Below, in pieces: positions 53,070 through 64,000 of a DNA stretch of 64,000 bases. Made by a program: the position numbers and the translations under genes. Location of the stretch: assembly GCA_030762175.1 (NCBI GenBank), contig CM060833.1, positions 161,450,001-161,514,000 on the forward strand. Reading direction: 5' to 3'. The notes under the pieces are model-generated. The model searched no databases, had not been told where the DNA came from, and was given only the letters and a program-made list of their open reading frames with translations. Positions within the stretch are counted from its first letter, which is position 1; each line of letters opens with the position of its first letter. The DNA comes from Metallyticus violacea. Lineage: Eukaryota > Arthropoda > Insecta > Mantodea > Metallyticidae.

Positions 53070-56000
53070 CATGATCATTTTTGGTCCTAGAAAGTAGAAT
53101 CGATTGAGATTTTAAGAAACTTTTCATGGGTACAGCTAAAACACTAGAAACAATACCGCTGCTTGTCCTTACAGACAGTCGAAAACCTGGTCCCTCAGTT
53201 GACAAGCCCTCAGTGCTGAATCATTGGATGGACTGTTTTTGCCGTTTGAGCAAATCGTTTCTTGTGCTTTTTAAATCAATGTTCATACTTCTCAATAGAG
53301 AATGAAACTTTGTCAAAACGACATACTTTTTTTCTAAAAAAAGCGTCGATATACATCTCGGATGTGCTGCGATTTTGATTTACTGCAAGAATAGATTATC
53401 TCCTCGAAACTACAATTTAGAATAATGCTAGCCATGAAGCAGGTATATTTTGCCATTAGATCAGATTTCTCCGAAGCAGCCGAGATTTTTAGAATGGAGC
53501 CCATAAATTCTAAGTAAATATATTTTCTTAACATGAGAAGAAAATGTGGCAATAAATTACTAGACTTCACTAATATATAAAGGCTGCCGGGTCTGTAGAA
53601 AACTGATTGGCGATAGGCTAAAGAATACCTAGAAGGTCCTTGTTAAAGTATCCCTTTACTGACACATTTCCTTGAAAGCTGTGCATCAATCACGTGCGCA
53701 CACGTTAAATTAAAGGCAGTCGATTCTATGGAAGAGGGTGACAGAATACCATTTCAAAATTATATACTTTGAAATAATTAGGAAAATGTTTAGAATACAG
53801 TAAATATATATCTGCCTTCAAGAAGAACGAGTTGTTCGAAATGTAGGGAAAATTGTGCGACTATTTAAATGTTTTATCTATTTGAACGTTATTTTGGTTG
53901 CATTGTTCAAAGAGTTACTTTATTTTATATATGTTATATATACTAAACATGTATTGCATTGCTCAAAATATTTTCGATTTTATAATTATGAAGAATGTAC
54001 CAGGCGTCTTATTTATATGAAAACAGAATCTTGCAGAGCAGTGTGTAGGTAGTTTGTAGAGATATTTCTCTATGTTCCTATTCTACATAGATGCGAAAAC
54101 TTAGATTTAGGAAAACATGGTCGTTAATCAATAGAATTCCTTACAGAAAACGACGTTTTCTAATGGAATAAACAATTCATAAGCTGGGAAAATATTAGAG
54201 CATCCAAATAAACTCTATATCATGTGACAGAAAGCATTTACATTTGGTAAATGAAATTTATTTGCATTGGTAAAGTGCCATCTAGTGGTCTCATTGAGTA
54301 TTATAGCCAACTCGGAGCCGGATTGTAGGAGCACGAAAATCAAAGGTGCCGACACAAGCTGTCCCCACTGTATATACTGTATTTGCAATAAAAACTCCTA
54401 TGGGTGTAGAGTTTAATCCAAAAACCACAAATAAAAGTACAGGCCCTGAGAAAATGAATAGATAAAAAGCAACAACAAAAAAGAGTATACATTGCGTAAT
54501 AAATGAAAAATTAATCAACAGATATTGTAGAGTCCATCATCAGAGCAGGTGGAAGAACTTGGCGTGTCAACAAGCGGTTTGGATTCGATTCCCACTTGAT
54601 ATGAGCTTTTTAGCTAAAGGATTCCACATTCCATCTAAACCTGAAAAGGTGAAAGCTAGGGGAAACTCCAAAACATAGCTTTAAAAATGTTTAATGTGAT
54701 TGAAATGTTAAGATTGGTTTATTATTTATGTATAATAGGCCAAATAAATGACTTTCCACTTAATATTTCAATTTATTTCTAAACATTTTCCTGAATTTCA
54801 AGTTCCCTGACAGCCAGCATATATCATACAGTCCGCCAATTATACAATGAGACTGAAGCTATTAAATAAAATTTAAAGAAAAGGTTTATAGAAATGTGGC
54901 GTGCTTTTGGTGCATATATAGTTTCAGCCCAAAAGCTTATCTGATATTCCCTGTTAGAATAAAGAAAAGTTATTCTGGGATAATTCTGAAAGCACCTCGG
55001 ATTGCATGCTGAATCTACTGATCAACAGTCATCTGTTTTAAATTGGGCACTGTGAACATCCCTTTCGATTTCCCAAGACAACAACAATATTTTTTAATTA
55101 TATGATGTCAATTTTATGGTCGATTAGAAGTTGCAAACGACTCATTAACCAGGAGATTGAACTCTTGTCGCGAACTGGCGCTTGTAATTTCATTCTGAAA
55201 GAGGCATGTTGATGATACACACCAGTTTCCGTAATCTAGACACTTGAGTTATCAATGACAAGAACAGATATGATCTCCGGAAGGTTAGGTGCGTGAGAAT
55301 GCCAGAATCCGGTTTGTGACGAGCAAACCAGCAACAATGTCAAAATTATTGTATTAGGAAACAAAGGAAACAGTGTTCTGTTTGCAATCTATCGTCCTGT
55401 TATTTGTTTAAACATAACTGATAATTTTACTTAAAGAAATATTTTGTGGTGTGCTAGAACAGAGGTTCAGGGGTGCGTTTCAAGCCGCTCTCTAATCTCA
55501 TTTCAGTGTAGGCAAACACCCTTACAGGATCTGAAGATGGTAACATTTTCAGTTCTGTGATGTATTGAAAACAGCTTTTGTTTCCGGTGTTCTATTAACA
55601 GCGCGTATGTTTAATTCGTGATATCTTAGTAGGATGCAATCATTAGCAAACATTTTCAGAACCTAAATGTACTCTTAATGGAAATCGTTGCAGGAATTAC
55701 TTTATTTCATTTTCTGACAGGTTATATATTAAAGAACATTTTAGCAATGCTTATTAATTTCAATTTATTAATTATGTTGTATGCAATTGCTTTAAATTTG
55801 CTTTAAAGTTATTATGAATTACAATAGATAAAATTATTTTTAACAAACTGAAAATAAACTTTATTGTCATCAATATAACCTCAAATATAAAAACCGTTTG
55901 TGAAACAGATATGATTATTTCGCTTACTGCATGAACCTCTGTCCAAATAAACAGTGAACCTTTTACCACAATCAATGTGATTCACATATGTTTACAAACG

Positions 56001-56320
56001 ACAGAGCAGACGTTAGTGCTAATTCAGATATAATTGCAAATTAACTTTTTATAGCAACCCAACAACGGTTATTTTAGTTAATGCTTGTTGTTTTCTGACG
56101 AAGAACCTCGTGGTAAAATCGCTAGTCAGATAGTACAAGTATATCTTATGTAAAACGTATTGATAATAGTGTATAATAACGGCAAAATGTTTCACTAAAC
56201 ACTTAAGTTAAATTTTGCTCACTCTCTGGTTGCTTAGCTCACCCAATGAAACCCACGTCTATCACGAAGTGCACACAACAAACAGCGCGAAGTTTAAATG
56301 GTCTTCAGAACTGTACTCAC
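53070..56320. other. no recognised gene
   Basis: Over 3 kb of AT-rich DNA. A tRNA-like B-box (GGATTCGATTCCCAC near 54,582) may be a decayed SINE head. A 75-codon minus-strand frame at 54,291-54,518 has a hydrophobic N-terminal half but no splice or family support. Confidence 0.35.
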
Positions 56321-56460
56321 CGCAGAATGCAGATCCAAATGGAATGTCTCAGGTTGCAGAGTGTCACGGAGGACGCCTGACAGCAGGGCGCACAAAGACA
56401 AGTGGAAAAAGAATCGCAAATACCCCGCGCTTTTAACCTGTTAACGGCTTGTTGTCATAG
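56321..56460 (-). other. possible non-coding leader exon with splice donor
   Basis: On the minus strand a locally GC-richer stretch (GCGCGGGGTATTTGCGATTC and onward) ends CATTCTGCG followed by a consensus donor GTGAGT at 56,320-56,315. About 25 bases further upstream than its edge, ATTGGCC at 56,490-56,484 is a CCAAT-box core. A leader exon is required upstream of the 13,345 acceptor on this strand, and this is the only candidate I noticed, but the 43-kb intron is inferred, not shown. Confidence 0.2.
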
Positions 56461-57186
56461 AAAACATTCACCTTGAACTTGATGGCCAATCGGTGTGCAG
56501 AAAGAAGGGAAGAAAATAAGCGGGAGTGGGGAGATGGTTGCCAAACCTGCTCCCGTTCTTTGGGGGAAGGAGGAGGGACACAGATCCGGTCATTCGCTGC
56601 TGCCATCCGAGGGTGCTAACCCCTGGTTGGAGGGTCTCTAACCTTCCTTCCCTAGCAGAGTTTGATCCAAGTTCAAAACCGGTCGCATGAAAGTATTCTG
56701 TTTCTAGATAATTACATTTTCAATCAACAAAACTGCATGAAGTAATTTCGTAGATTTAACTACATTAACAGTGGCAGTACTGTGTAGAATAAAATGTAAT
56801 AGTAATCTCAATCCTTGCGTTACATTTGTCGACCCATTTTTGGTATGATCTGGAAGTCTCCAGATCGCATTTTTTTAAGTATCGTTTCATATTTACGCCT
56901 CAACTCCCACTATGAGTTGATCGTATAAATAAATTTAATTCCCTAGCTCTCTAATGAAAGACGTATTTGTTTAAAAGGCAAGTGATGTAACACTTTCTAA
57001 AGAAACTGCCACATTGCATCCATGAAACAGCGAACAAGGAAATGCATATGTGGGCAATTCTTGAACATATTAGAGAAAGACAGAAAAATGATTGAAAATA
57101 AAGTACATTATTAAAAACCACGATTGTAAGTGCCAAGTTGTGAGAGGGAAGATTACATAAGCGTCAGTCACAGTATTACAAACCAG
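56461..57186. other. GC-richer flank, then no recognised feature
   Basis: 56,461-56,650 is relatively GC-rich (CCAATCGG, GGGGGAAGGAGGAGGGAC) and could be promoter-proximal to the minus strand. The remainder is AT-rich without identifiable content. Confidence 0.3.
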
Positions 57187-57194
57187 CAAACATC

Positions 57195-57474
57195 ATTGTT
57201 ATTGATTTGGTTTATTTAAGGACGCTCTTTAACATCTCAGGTCATCAGGATGTTATTCAATTCGGGGCATGAAGCGGCCGACAAATTTTGCTCAGAGGCC
57301 TCTCTTTCAGGCTTGAGGTTCTTTTTCGTGCCGTAAATGTACGACACGGGACACACGGCTTTACTTTCCTTCCGAAGGAAGCCCCGAAAAAATCCATCGG
57401 TCCTGGCCAGGATCGAACCCGCGATCTTGGGTTTAGAAGGCAAGTGTGGTTATCCTACACCACCAGGACCGACA
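57195..57474 (-). mobile_element. SINE B with 8-bp duplication
   Basis: Near full-length minus-strand copy. CAAACATC lies at 57,187-57,194 and 57,475-57,482. The head is kept (GGTCCTGGTGGTGTAGGATA, GCGGGTTCGATCCTGGCC) and the TCGGGCGTAAAAATCC block is shortened by a deletion next to TTCGGAAGGAAAG. Confidence 0.92.
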
Positions 57475-58012
57475 CAAACATCGTTAAGGTAACGCATGGA
57501 AAATATAAAGCAATAACATAAATAGATATTAAATACTAGTACTTACAACTTTATTCATCTCTTCTCTAACTGACGTATGTTTGTCATTAAAATAAATTTC
57601 GTCTATCCTACACGTAGTCATTCACTTAGAATACATTAATGCATTAATTCTGTAATAAAAATGAGTTTGAAACACTCAAAAAAAAGTAATATAATTATCT
57701 GTACAAATATAACAAGAGCTCCATGTTTTATCACACATGAATTCATTTTGAGATAATCTGCAGCTCGAGTTGAATTTGCTTCCATATTTAGCGAATAAAA
57801 TTGTAAAAATCAAATAATATGTCCATCAAAAGCACATACACATATGAATGTCCAGTATGTAATTTTAATTTCACTAACAGTCGAAAAGATGAAGGGGGAT
57901 TTTAAACAAATTTACGGGATACACCATTTTATTTTTTATTTAAATTCTTTGGTAGCAAATTGAAGAAAACCGAATCACGATAACGTACGATATTTATAAA
58001 ATGTACAATTAT

Positions 58013-58032
58013 GAAAAAAAAAAAAAAAAAAA
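58013..58032 (+). repeat. poly(A) tract
   Basis: About 20 adenines. The 101-codon frame through it (58,001-58,306) is chance. Confidence 0.85.
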
Positions 58033-58166
58033 TCAAAATCAAATGACACTGGTTAAATGTTTCCATGCTCCCCTTCTATTTTGCCTGGTATTTTTTGGCG
58101 TGGAACTTTTAATTATAATGTCAATTTGTACAGATATTTCAACACGCTGTTCTGATGAATTTGCAC

Positions 58167-59407
58167 AGCAATTGCACATACATTTTCGGCCTAACCATTT
58201 TCTAGATATGATAAAGACAAAAAGTATATTTCATCATAGTTACCCTTTATTGCAATACACATCCCACATCTTTGAATTAACATTTCAACCCCCCCCCCCC
58301 CAATAGTCCGAAGTCTTGTCTGCAAAATGGGCATAAAGAGCATTCATCACTTCATCGTTACACGTAAATTTCCTTCCTCGAAGGTCCTTCTTGAGTTTTG
58401 AGAAGAGGAACTTGTCACTAGGAGCTAGATCTGGGCTGCAGAGTGGATGGTCAATTTCCTTGAAGCCACATTTCTTCACAGCTTTCTTTTGTAACAAGAA
58501 TTGTGTGCACAGGCGCGTTGTCATGAAGAAAGCACACACCACCACTCAGCTTCCCTCGCCTTTTCTCTTTGATGGAAGCACGTAGACTGTGTAGTAGGCC
58601 AGCATAGTACTCCCCATTTACTGCGGTGTTCCTCTCCTTGAAGTCATTGAAGAGTATTCCTTCACAGTCCCAAGATTGTGGCCAAGATCTTCTTGGTCTT
58701 GTGACCTTGGCCTTGCTTCATCAGGTTTACGCCAATCCGTTGATTCTCTTTTGGACAAGGGATCATAGTAGAGGACCTAGTTTCATCTCCTGTAATAATG
58801 ATTTGCAGAAGTTCTCTCTCGTTGCCATTGAAGAACTCATCAGATGACTCGTTGCTGCTTTTGGACTGAGGAAAGAAGTCTAGGCACCCATCTTGCACTA
58901 ACCTTTTCACGTTTAAATGTTCATGAATAATTTGAAGGACTGTTGTTTTAGAATGGGCCAACTTTGCTGGTATTTGTGTAACTGTGAGCCGGCGGTCTTC
59001 CATAATTTCTCCTTCTACAAGAGCGATGTTTTCAAGAGTGAGCCCCTCCATGATCCGACCTGCACGCTCTTCGTCTTCAATGCTTTCTCGACCCATTCGA
59101 AAACGTTGGCCCATTCTTTTACGGTAGGATATGAGGGGGATGCTTCCCTGTATACACCGTCCAGTCGCTGTTTAATTTCATTTGGAGTGAAGAACTTAAT
59201 AACAGCTCGATACTTCATTTTTAACATGCCACAATCTTCTACACATAGCCTTCTTTATGCAACTATATCTGTACAACTGAACATATCGGAGAGTAAGTTG
59301 TAGATGCAATCATTTACTTAACAGATAAGATATGATACCAGATATGGGTTTTGTGAAGGCGATAACCCTTAATGGTGAGCCAGAAACTTATGGACCTAAT
59401 TGTGGTT
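58167..59407 (-). pseudogene. mariner copy 3 (D34D type), frameshifted
   Basis: About 1.24 kb on the minus strand, ends readable but worn (CCAGAAACTTATGGACCTAA near 59,382-59,400; TTTTCGGCCTAACCATTTTC at 58,183). Start codon at about 59,218 (MKYRAVIKFFTPNEIKQRLD; five residues after FFT are deleted compared with copy 1). The next frame covers RFRMGRESIEDEERAGR, NIALVEGEIMEDRRLTVTQI and a GDET block (first Asp). Downstream, LLHDN is frameshifted, while SPDLAPSDKFLFSKLKKDL keeps the third Asp but has Lys for Tyr after it. A C12 run at 58,290-58,301 lies in the C-terminal codons. Confidence 0.85.
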
Positions 59408-62400
59408 ATAGGCAGCTGTGATTGGTTGAAATTCCCAATATTCTTATATCGAATGTTGTATATATAGTTATTTTAGAATAGCCACGAGATAATTACGGAA
59501 TGTGATGTGAACTTAACAGCATGAGAGTTTGCGCAGTGAAATTACCCACTTAGAAGTTTTCTTCAAATTTCTGGTAAAATAAGAAGAAATGGGAGGAAAA
59601 TGCAACGCGAAGAAACTGCATGAAAGGTGAACCATTTTTTGATTTGCAAGCTGGAAGAGCGAAAGAAAGAAACAACGAAGCTAACGAAAACTATTGTGTC
59701 AAAGAATGAGATAAAGAAGTAATAAGCAAGAGTGTGCCGTCGTGATGCCACTCGGCAGGTGTTTCCCTCGTTTTTGTCCTGCAGCTTTCTCATCATTGTC
59801 GATCTCCTCCCGAGATTGCATCTTTCAAAGGACCGAAGAGATTGAAACCAAAAAGTGCCAGATACCGGCTGCAGGATGATTGGAAAACGATAGTCCATCG
59901 GAGCCCTGTCTTCTTTGAGCGTACCTTTGTGAGGACAGCCAAGCCAAAACCTATATTTTAACTTCTGAAGAGTTTTTGAAAATGCTTTTAAGTTAATTTT
60001 TATACACGAGGCAATACATCAATCAAAATAACCCCTTCGAGTCTCAGTAGAATGTAAATATAAATTTACCATAGGATTATTTTCTCCCCATTTTTTTTTC
60101 CAGAAGAAAAGTTTTGTGACGCCATTCTATGGATTGCCTTTTTGTCTCATGAATTCACGATTCGTTTCCCCTACAATTCGTAACGAACAAGTGACGCTGA
60201 ACAGATTATGGTTCTCTGTTCCTTATGATGGTCAGTTAAGCTTCGAGGACTCATTTAACACACATATTTGAAAATTCAAATGGACATAATTGAACTGATA
60301 CTGCGGATTTGTTTGGATTGTCCGGAATAACTGCAGCCACTCTGACCGTGAATGATCAGTGAAACCGTTCAATTTTTTCCTGATGAGCATAACCTTTCGC
60401 CCTACGACTGTGTTATCCACCGCCATTTCCGCACATACATTCCTTAAACGTCACTGATTGTTAGTGATGGTCATAGTTTTCCGTACAAAGAAATGAAGCT
60501 ACCGCTCTTTGTTTGTAACACATAAAAGTTTTGAAACCTAACTGCATCAATGCCACCTAACGGAAGAAGATTAAATGTGCGAAGTTCAATGATATTGCAC
60601 ATAAAAATATTGTATTTCTTCAAGGCTATTTAACTCGTGACTGAGTAACCAATCCGGTATAAGAATACCAGGAATACCAACCAAATCACTGCTCCCTATC
60701 GCCACGATTTTATCGTTTCTGTTTTATTATTTCATATTATCGCACCTATGTGCAAATGTTATAAAATTCACCATAACAGTGCACTGAAATATCTCTATAG
60801 TATCTTTGGCCCAAACATTAGTGTACACCAGAAATCAATAATCACCTAAGGGGGAGGGCAATTGAAAAGACTTTAGATGCACAAATTGACATAATTCAAA
60901 AGTTCTAAGCCAAAAAACACTAAGCAAAATATAAATAGTATGTGGAATCGTTTAACCAATGCCATTTGATTTTCAAAATTGTATTTTTAATAATTGTACG
61001 TTGAACTTCATCTGTTGGACTGTTAGCGGAAATTGAAATACCGGACTGGACTTTCATAATTATAACCACATTTATAACCTTATAATTTTATTCTCTTAAC
61101 AATGGAAACAAATACAACTAGAGCTCCAGATTCTCTCAAGATAAATTCACGAGTAAAGTCTTTTGTTTATCGGCAAAATCTGCCTCTCTCGTTATATTAC
61201 AAAACATTATTCAGCCGATGGGGAACAAAAAAAAATTGCAATAATTAATCATCCTCTCTTATATAAGTACATCACCATTTAACGTTTCCTACTGTTTTCT
61301 ATTATATGCTGAAATTCTAGAAACAAAGCACGCATAGGTACAGAAAGCGGTACATTGCTTTAATTGTGTACAGTCTTCTGTAGTTCAATGTTATTTTATT
61401 CGAAAATAAAATAACGAACCTATCGGTGTTTGCTACTTCCAAAGACCCTTTTTTTGTGCATAAGTCAGCAATATTCTGAGATTTGTCTATATTATTGCTT
61501 TTCCCGCGATTCTCGGTAAAATCCTAATTGTTTGATATTACCATTGTCACTTCGGAAATAATTTGTGGTTTTCCATCTTCGTGCGACACACTACAAAGCG
61601 CTACACCTCTTCTTGTGAAGGTCTATGTATTCACCAAGAGGTATTTCCAAGATAAAGTCGTTAATTAAACTTGGAAAGAACGCTTCCAAAGTTAGCCTTT
61701 ATACAGTTTTCTCAAGTGTAATTCTTATATGACGAAGCGGATTTTCGTTAAGGCCAGTAACATTTTAGGGACATTCGATTACTGAAACATTTATGAAAAA
61801 ACAAGTATAGCTAGACATATTACAGTTTTCTATATTCGAGAATATTTAATATTTCTACATAACTATTATGAAAAAAAACCTTAAGAAAGCATTTACTTAC
61901 AAAACAATTACCAAGCTTTCGTAATAAATGCTTGCAAAAGCTCTTAGGCATTCGTCTGAGTTTTGTTCTAAAGATTTGAAGTTAAAAGAAAAACGAGATC
62001 AGGTGTATGAAATGTGAGCTATAGACAAAAGTCACGCTCCGTAATAGATTGATATTCCTTTAAATGGTGAAGATCTCAATAAAAATGCAATGTGAATTTG
62101 CTTAAATTTCACACCCTCCGAAGTGGTCAGCTGGGGAAAAAAAGAAACAAACAAAAAATGCGCTTATTTCTGGAATACTGAGCCCAGGCAATGATTTTGT
62201 GAACTATCTCTAGTTTTTTAAATACAATTTGTTGAAATTGTGATTTTACCAACATATTTGCTTCTGATATACTCCTCAATTAATCTTATTTTGGAAACGT
62301 TTGGGTGTTTGTCCATTATATGCAATTACTTTTATAAAACTTTAATTGCCTTTCCAAATTGCTTTTGTTTGCTTTTATAGAGAAGTATGAGTTCTTTACA

Positions 62401-63032
62401 TAGACTATTAAACAATGCTAATGAGTTCTGGAATTGTCGCGACTACGCTCATCAAAAATAAAGAAAAAGCATATATTGCATATTGTGGAATAAAAGTTGG
62501 ATCCTGGACTCCTCCTATTGTTTGAGAAACACGAAAACACACTTGGAATATGTCGGTGGAAACGTGAAAAAGGAAATTTTAAAATTTGCTGTGCTTATCG
62601 CTTGGATAGAGCTGGAAAAAATGCGTGAAAGACTTCAATTGCTACAAGAACATGCCTGAAAGTATCAGTAAGGAACGTATACAATCTGTTATAAAAAAAC
62701 ATTTATTTTGTTTTGATAAATAAAGATAGAAATGTCATCTATGAAACACCGCAAAAACGAGCGTTAAACACTAATAATAAAAAAAATCCATAAAACAATG
62801 TCAATATGTGGCCATCTTTCATCTATAATACGGCAACACCGCAACTCGTTATGCATGACGGGAAAAACAGCGCCATGTTGTGTAGACCACAGTATGTACA
62901 CTAGGAAAGGCTTGGGTAAAGTGCATATGTCACGAAATTGGCTGTACTAACCTGTTTACTTCTTTTTATGGCTCACGTTATATCATTTCAATCTATGCAT
63001 AAGTGTATGGCATTGAATCTATTGAATCTCCC

Positions 63033-63033
<1 letters not shown>
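59408..63033. other. no recognised gene
   Basis: 3.6 kb without family matches. The 111-codon minus-strand frame at 59,563-59,898 (starts MDYRFPIILQPVSGTFWF, with a Phe-rich second half) could hide an exon but has no splice support. A possible SINE A tail scrap (CGAGCGTTAAACACTAAT) is at 62,758-62,775. Confidence 0.35.

Positions 63034-63081
<48 letters not shown>
63034..63081 (+). repeat. (TAA)n microsatellite
   Basis: About 16 uninterrupted TAA units; the poly-Tyr frame on the minus strand is an artefact. Confidence 0.95.
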
Positions 63082-63083
<2 letters not shown>

Positions 63084-63639
63084 GTTGCCAAATGTAAGCA
63101 TTCCGAAATATTTACTATTGGGCTGATGGTGGCGAACATGTTTGCACTAACCGCAAATATTGATGCTGAATCGGCTCTTATGAACAATTCTAAACAAGAC
63201 CCTAGAAATTGTAAGTTCATACTTTTCAGTACTGGAACCAAAAAGGCTGAAAAGGTTCATCCGAATAATAAACACTAAAACAAATTGCGTGTTCCTTTCT
63301 TCGTTATTGTCATTGTTATTTCAGGTTATGTTACGCTGAATACTGAAGGATTATTACGATCATAATGCTGGATGTTCTTCAACAAGAACCACAACATTAT
63401 CTAACACAGTGAGTGCTTGACATACCCTTTAATTACATATCTACAACCATTCAGAATCAGAATTAGAAAACGATTTGGCACTGTGTGGAAGAAAACTCAC
63501 CTACTTCTCCTAACGGTATTTTTATAGTAAAGTTTTTTAGGAACTGCATGTAGTATATATGTTATCTTCAAAAACAAAGATATCCTTAAATCTTGACAGT
63601 GAAGCTAGACTTCATGCACTTAAAGTTCATCAAGGCAAC

Positions 63640-64000
63640 TCTTCACTTGCATGGGAATACCTCTAGCCTCTCATTAACCTTACCAGGGACGGCAGATAAA
63701 CTCGCAAAAGAAAGAACCAAGATCAACTTCATGGAGCTGAACTTATGAGCGGCATTAGCTAGAAAATTGCTAAAGCCGCAGTACATCAATGAATCAAGAA
63801 AGAACATCACATAAAATGAAGACCTCTCCCGGGCAGGGAGAGAATGCATACCAGGAAAGTTATTGAAATGATTATTGGACATTGGCCAACCCAGAAAACA
63901 CCTACGGACGATGGGACTCTACCATGGAAAACTCATATACCGTTTGTATGAACAGTCTAAACCCATCTTACTCTGAAAAGACAAAGAACATCTCTATTAG
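63640..64000 (+). pseudogene. LINE RNase H and C-terminal fragment, runs off the window
   Basis: Plus-strand frames give LPGTADKLAKERTKINFMEL near 63,678-63,740, the IPGNExADxLAKE end of a retrotransposon RNase H, with its last catalytic Asp. A spacer with LARKLLKPQYINESRKNI follows. Then IIGHWPTQKTPTDDG at 63,872-63,916 overlaps, in another frame, HLRTMGLYHGKLIYRLYEQS, which correspond to TGHxPLRxHLxxMGL and the following CRLCxES zinc knuckle (Cys residues lost). R1/Jockey-group LINEs have this layout. The 79-codon minus-strand frame is its shadow. Confidence 0.55.

Noticed and set aside
54291..54518. Small membrane protein on the minus strand
   Set aside because: Hydrophobic but AT-driven; no start context, splice site or homology that I can state.
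1..64000. CRISPR arrays, bacterial operons or prophage
   Set aside because: Repeats are tandem or dispersed eukaryotic types without regular spacers, and no prokaryotic gene organisation is present.

Overview
This window is nuclear DNA of an arthropod, most likely an insect with a large, AT-rich, repeat-packed genome; a cockroach or termite relative would fit, but the species cannot be proved from sequence alone. The evidence is eukaryotic: GT-AG exon edges, tRNA-derived SINEs with target-site duplications, mariner, hAT and IS630/Tc1-like transposases, non-LTR retrotransposon pieces, Penelope-like fragments and many long trinucleotide or dinucleotide runs. There are no bacterial operons, ribosome binding sites or CRISPR arrays.

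Host coding content is sparse. The best case is a minus-strand gene for a small secreted protein that I do not recognise. One coding exon lies at 13,345-13,077 (strong acceptor, in-frame stop just before a GCCATGG start, signal peptide, GTAAGA donor). A second lies at 3,425-3,187, joins in matching phase, and ends at a GTGAGT donor, so the gene runs off the left edge. A possible non-coding leader exon with a GTGAGT donor sits at about 56.3 kb. A possible plus-strand last exon ends at 222.

Layout by region. 0-5 kb: hAT and mariner remnants, a MITE-like element, exon 3,425-3,187. 5.8-8.8 kb: composite repeat with an array of about 150-bp units, then three unrelated tandem blocks, one split by a truncated SINE. 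9.2-11 kb: SINE B, Penelope-like GIY-YIG remnant, internally deleted DUF4817-type transposon. 13 kb: signal-peptide exon. 15.7-18.7 kb: two SINE C copies, DUF4817 fragment, LINE reverse transcriptase. 19.5-22.5 kb: inverted second copy of the composite repeat, a LINE reverse transcriptase split by SINE A, and SINE B. 23-29 kb: Tc1-like fragment, 59-bp repeats, second Penelope-like fragment, SINEs. 31-35 kb: 220-bp AGT array, hAT pseudogene, and a mariner lying between pieces of two other mariners. 35.7-38.8 kb: SINE A, LINE 3' end, DUF4817 5' end, array units, SINE A. 39.8-43.7 kb: SINE B, mariner split by SINE B, a further SINE. 46-52.8 kb: truncated SINE A, LINE fragment, a 1.3-kb inverted repeat, and a three-level nest of SINE A in SINE B in the array. 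53 kb: a 52-bp-arm hairpin. 57-59.4 kb: SINE B and a third mariner. 63.6 kb to the end: LINE RNase H.

No transposase or reverse transcriptase here is intact. At least three, probably four, tRNA-derived SINE families are visible (A Ser/Leu-like, B Val-like, C Gly-like, plus one single-copy candidate). Their duplications and nesting give a relative age order: composite array and LINE/mariner bodies first, then SINE B, then SINE A.
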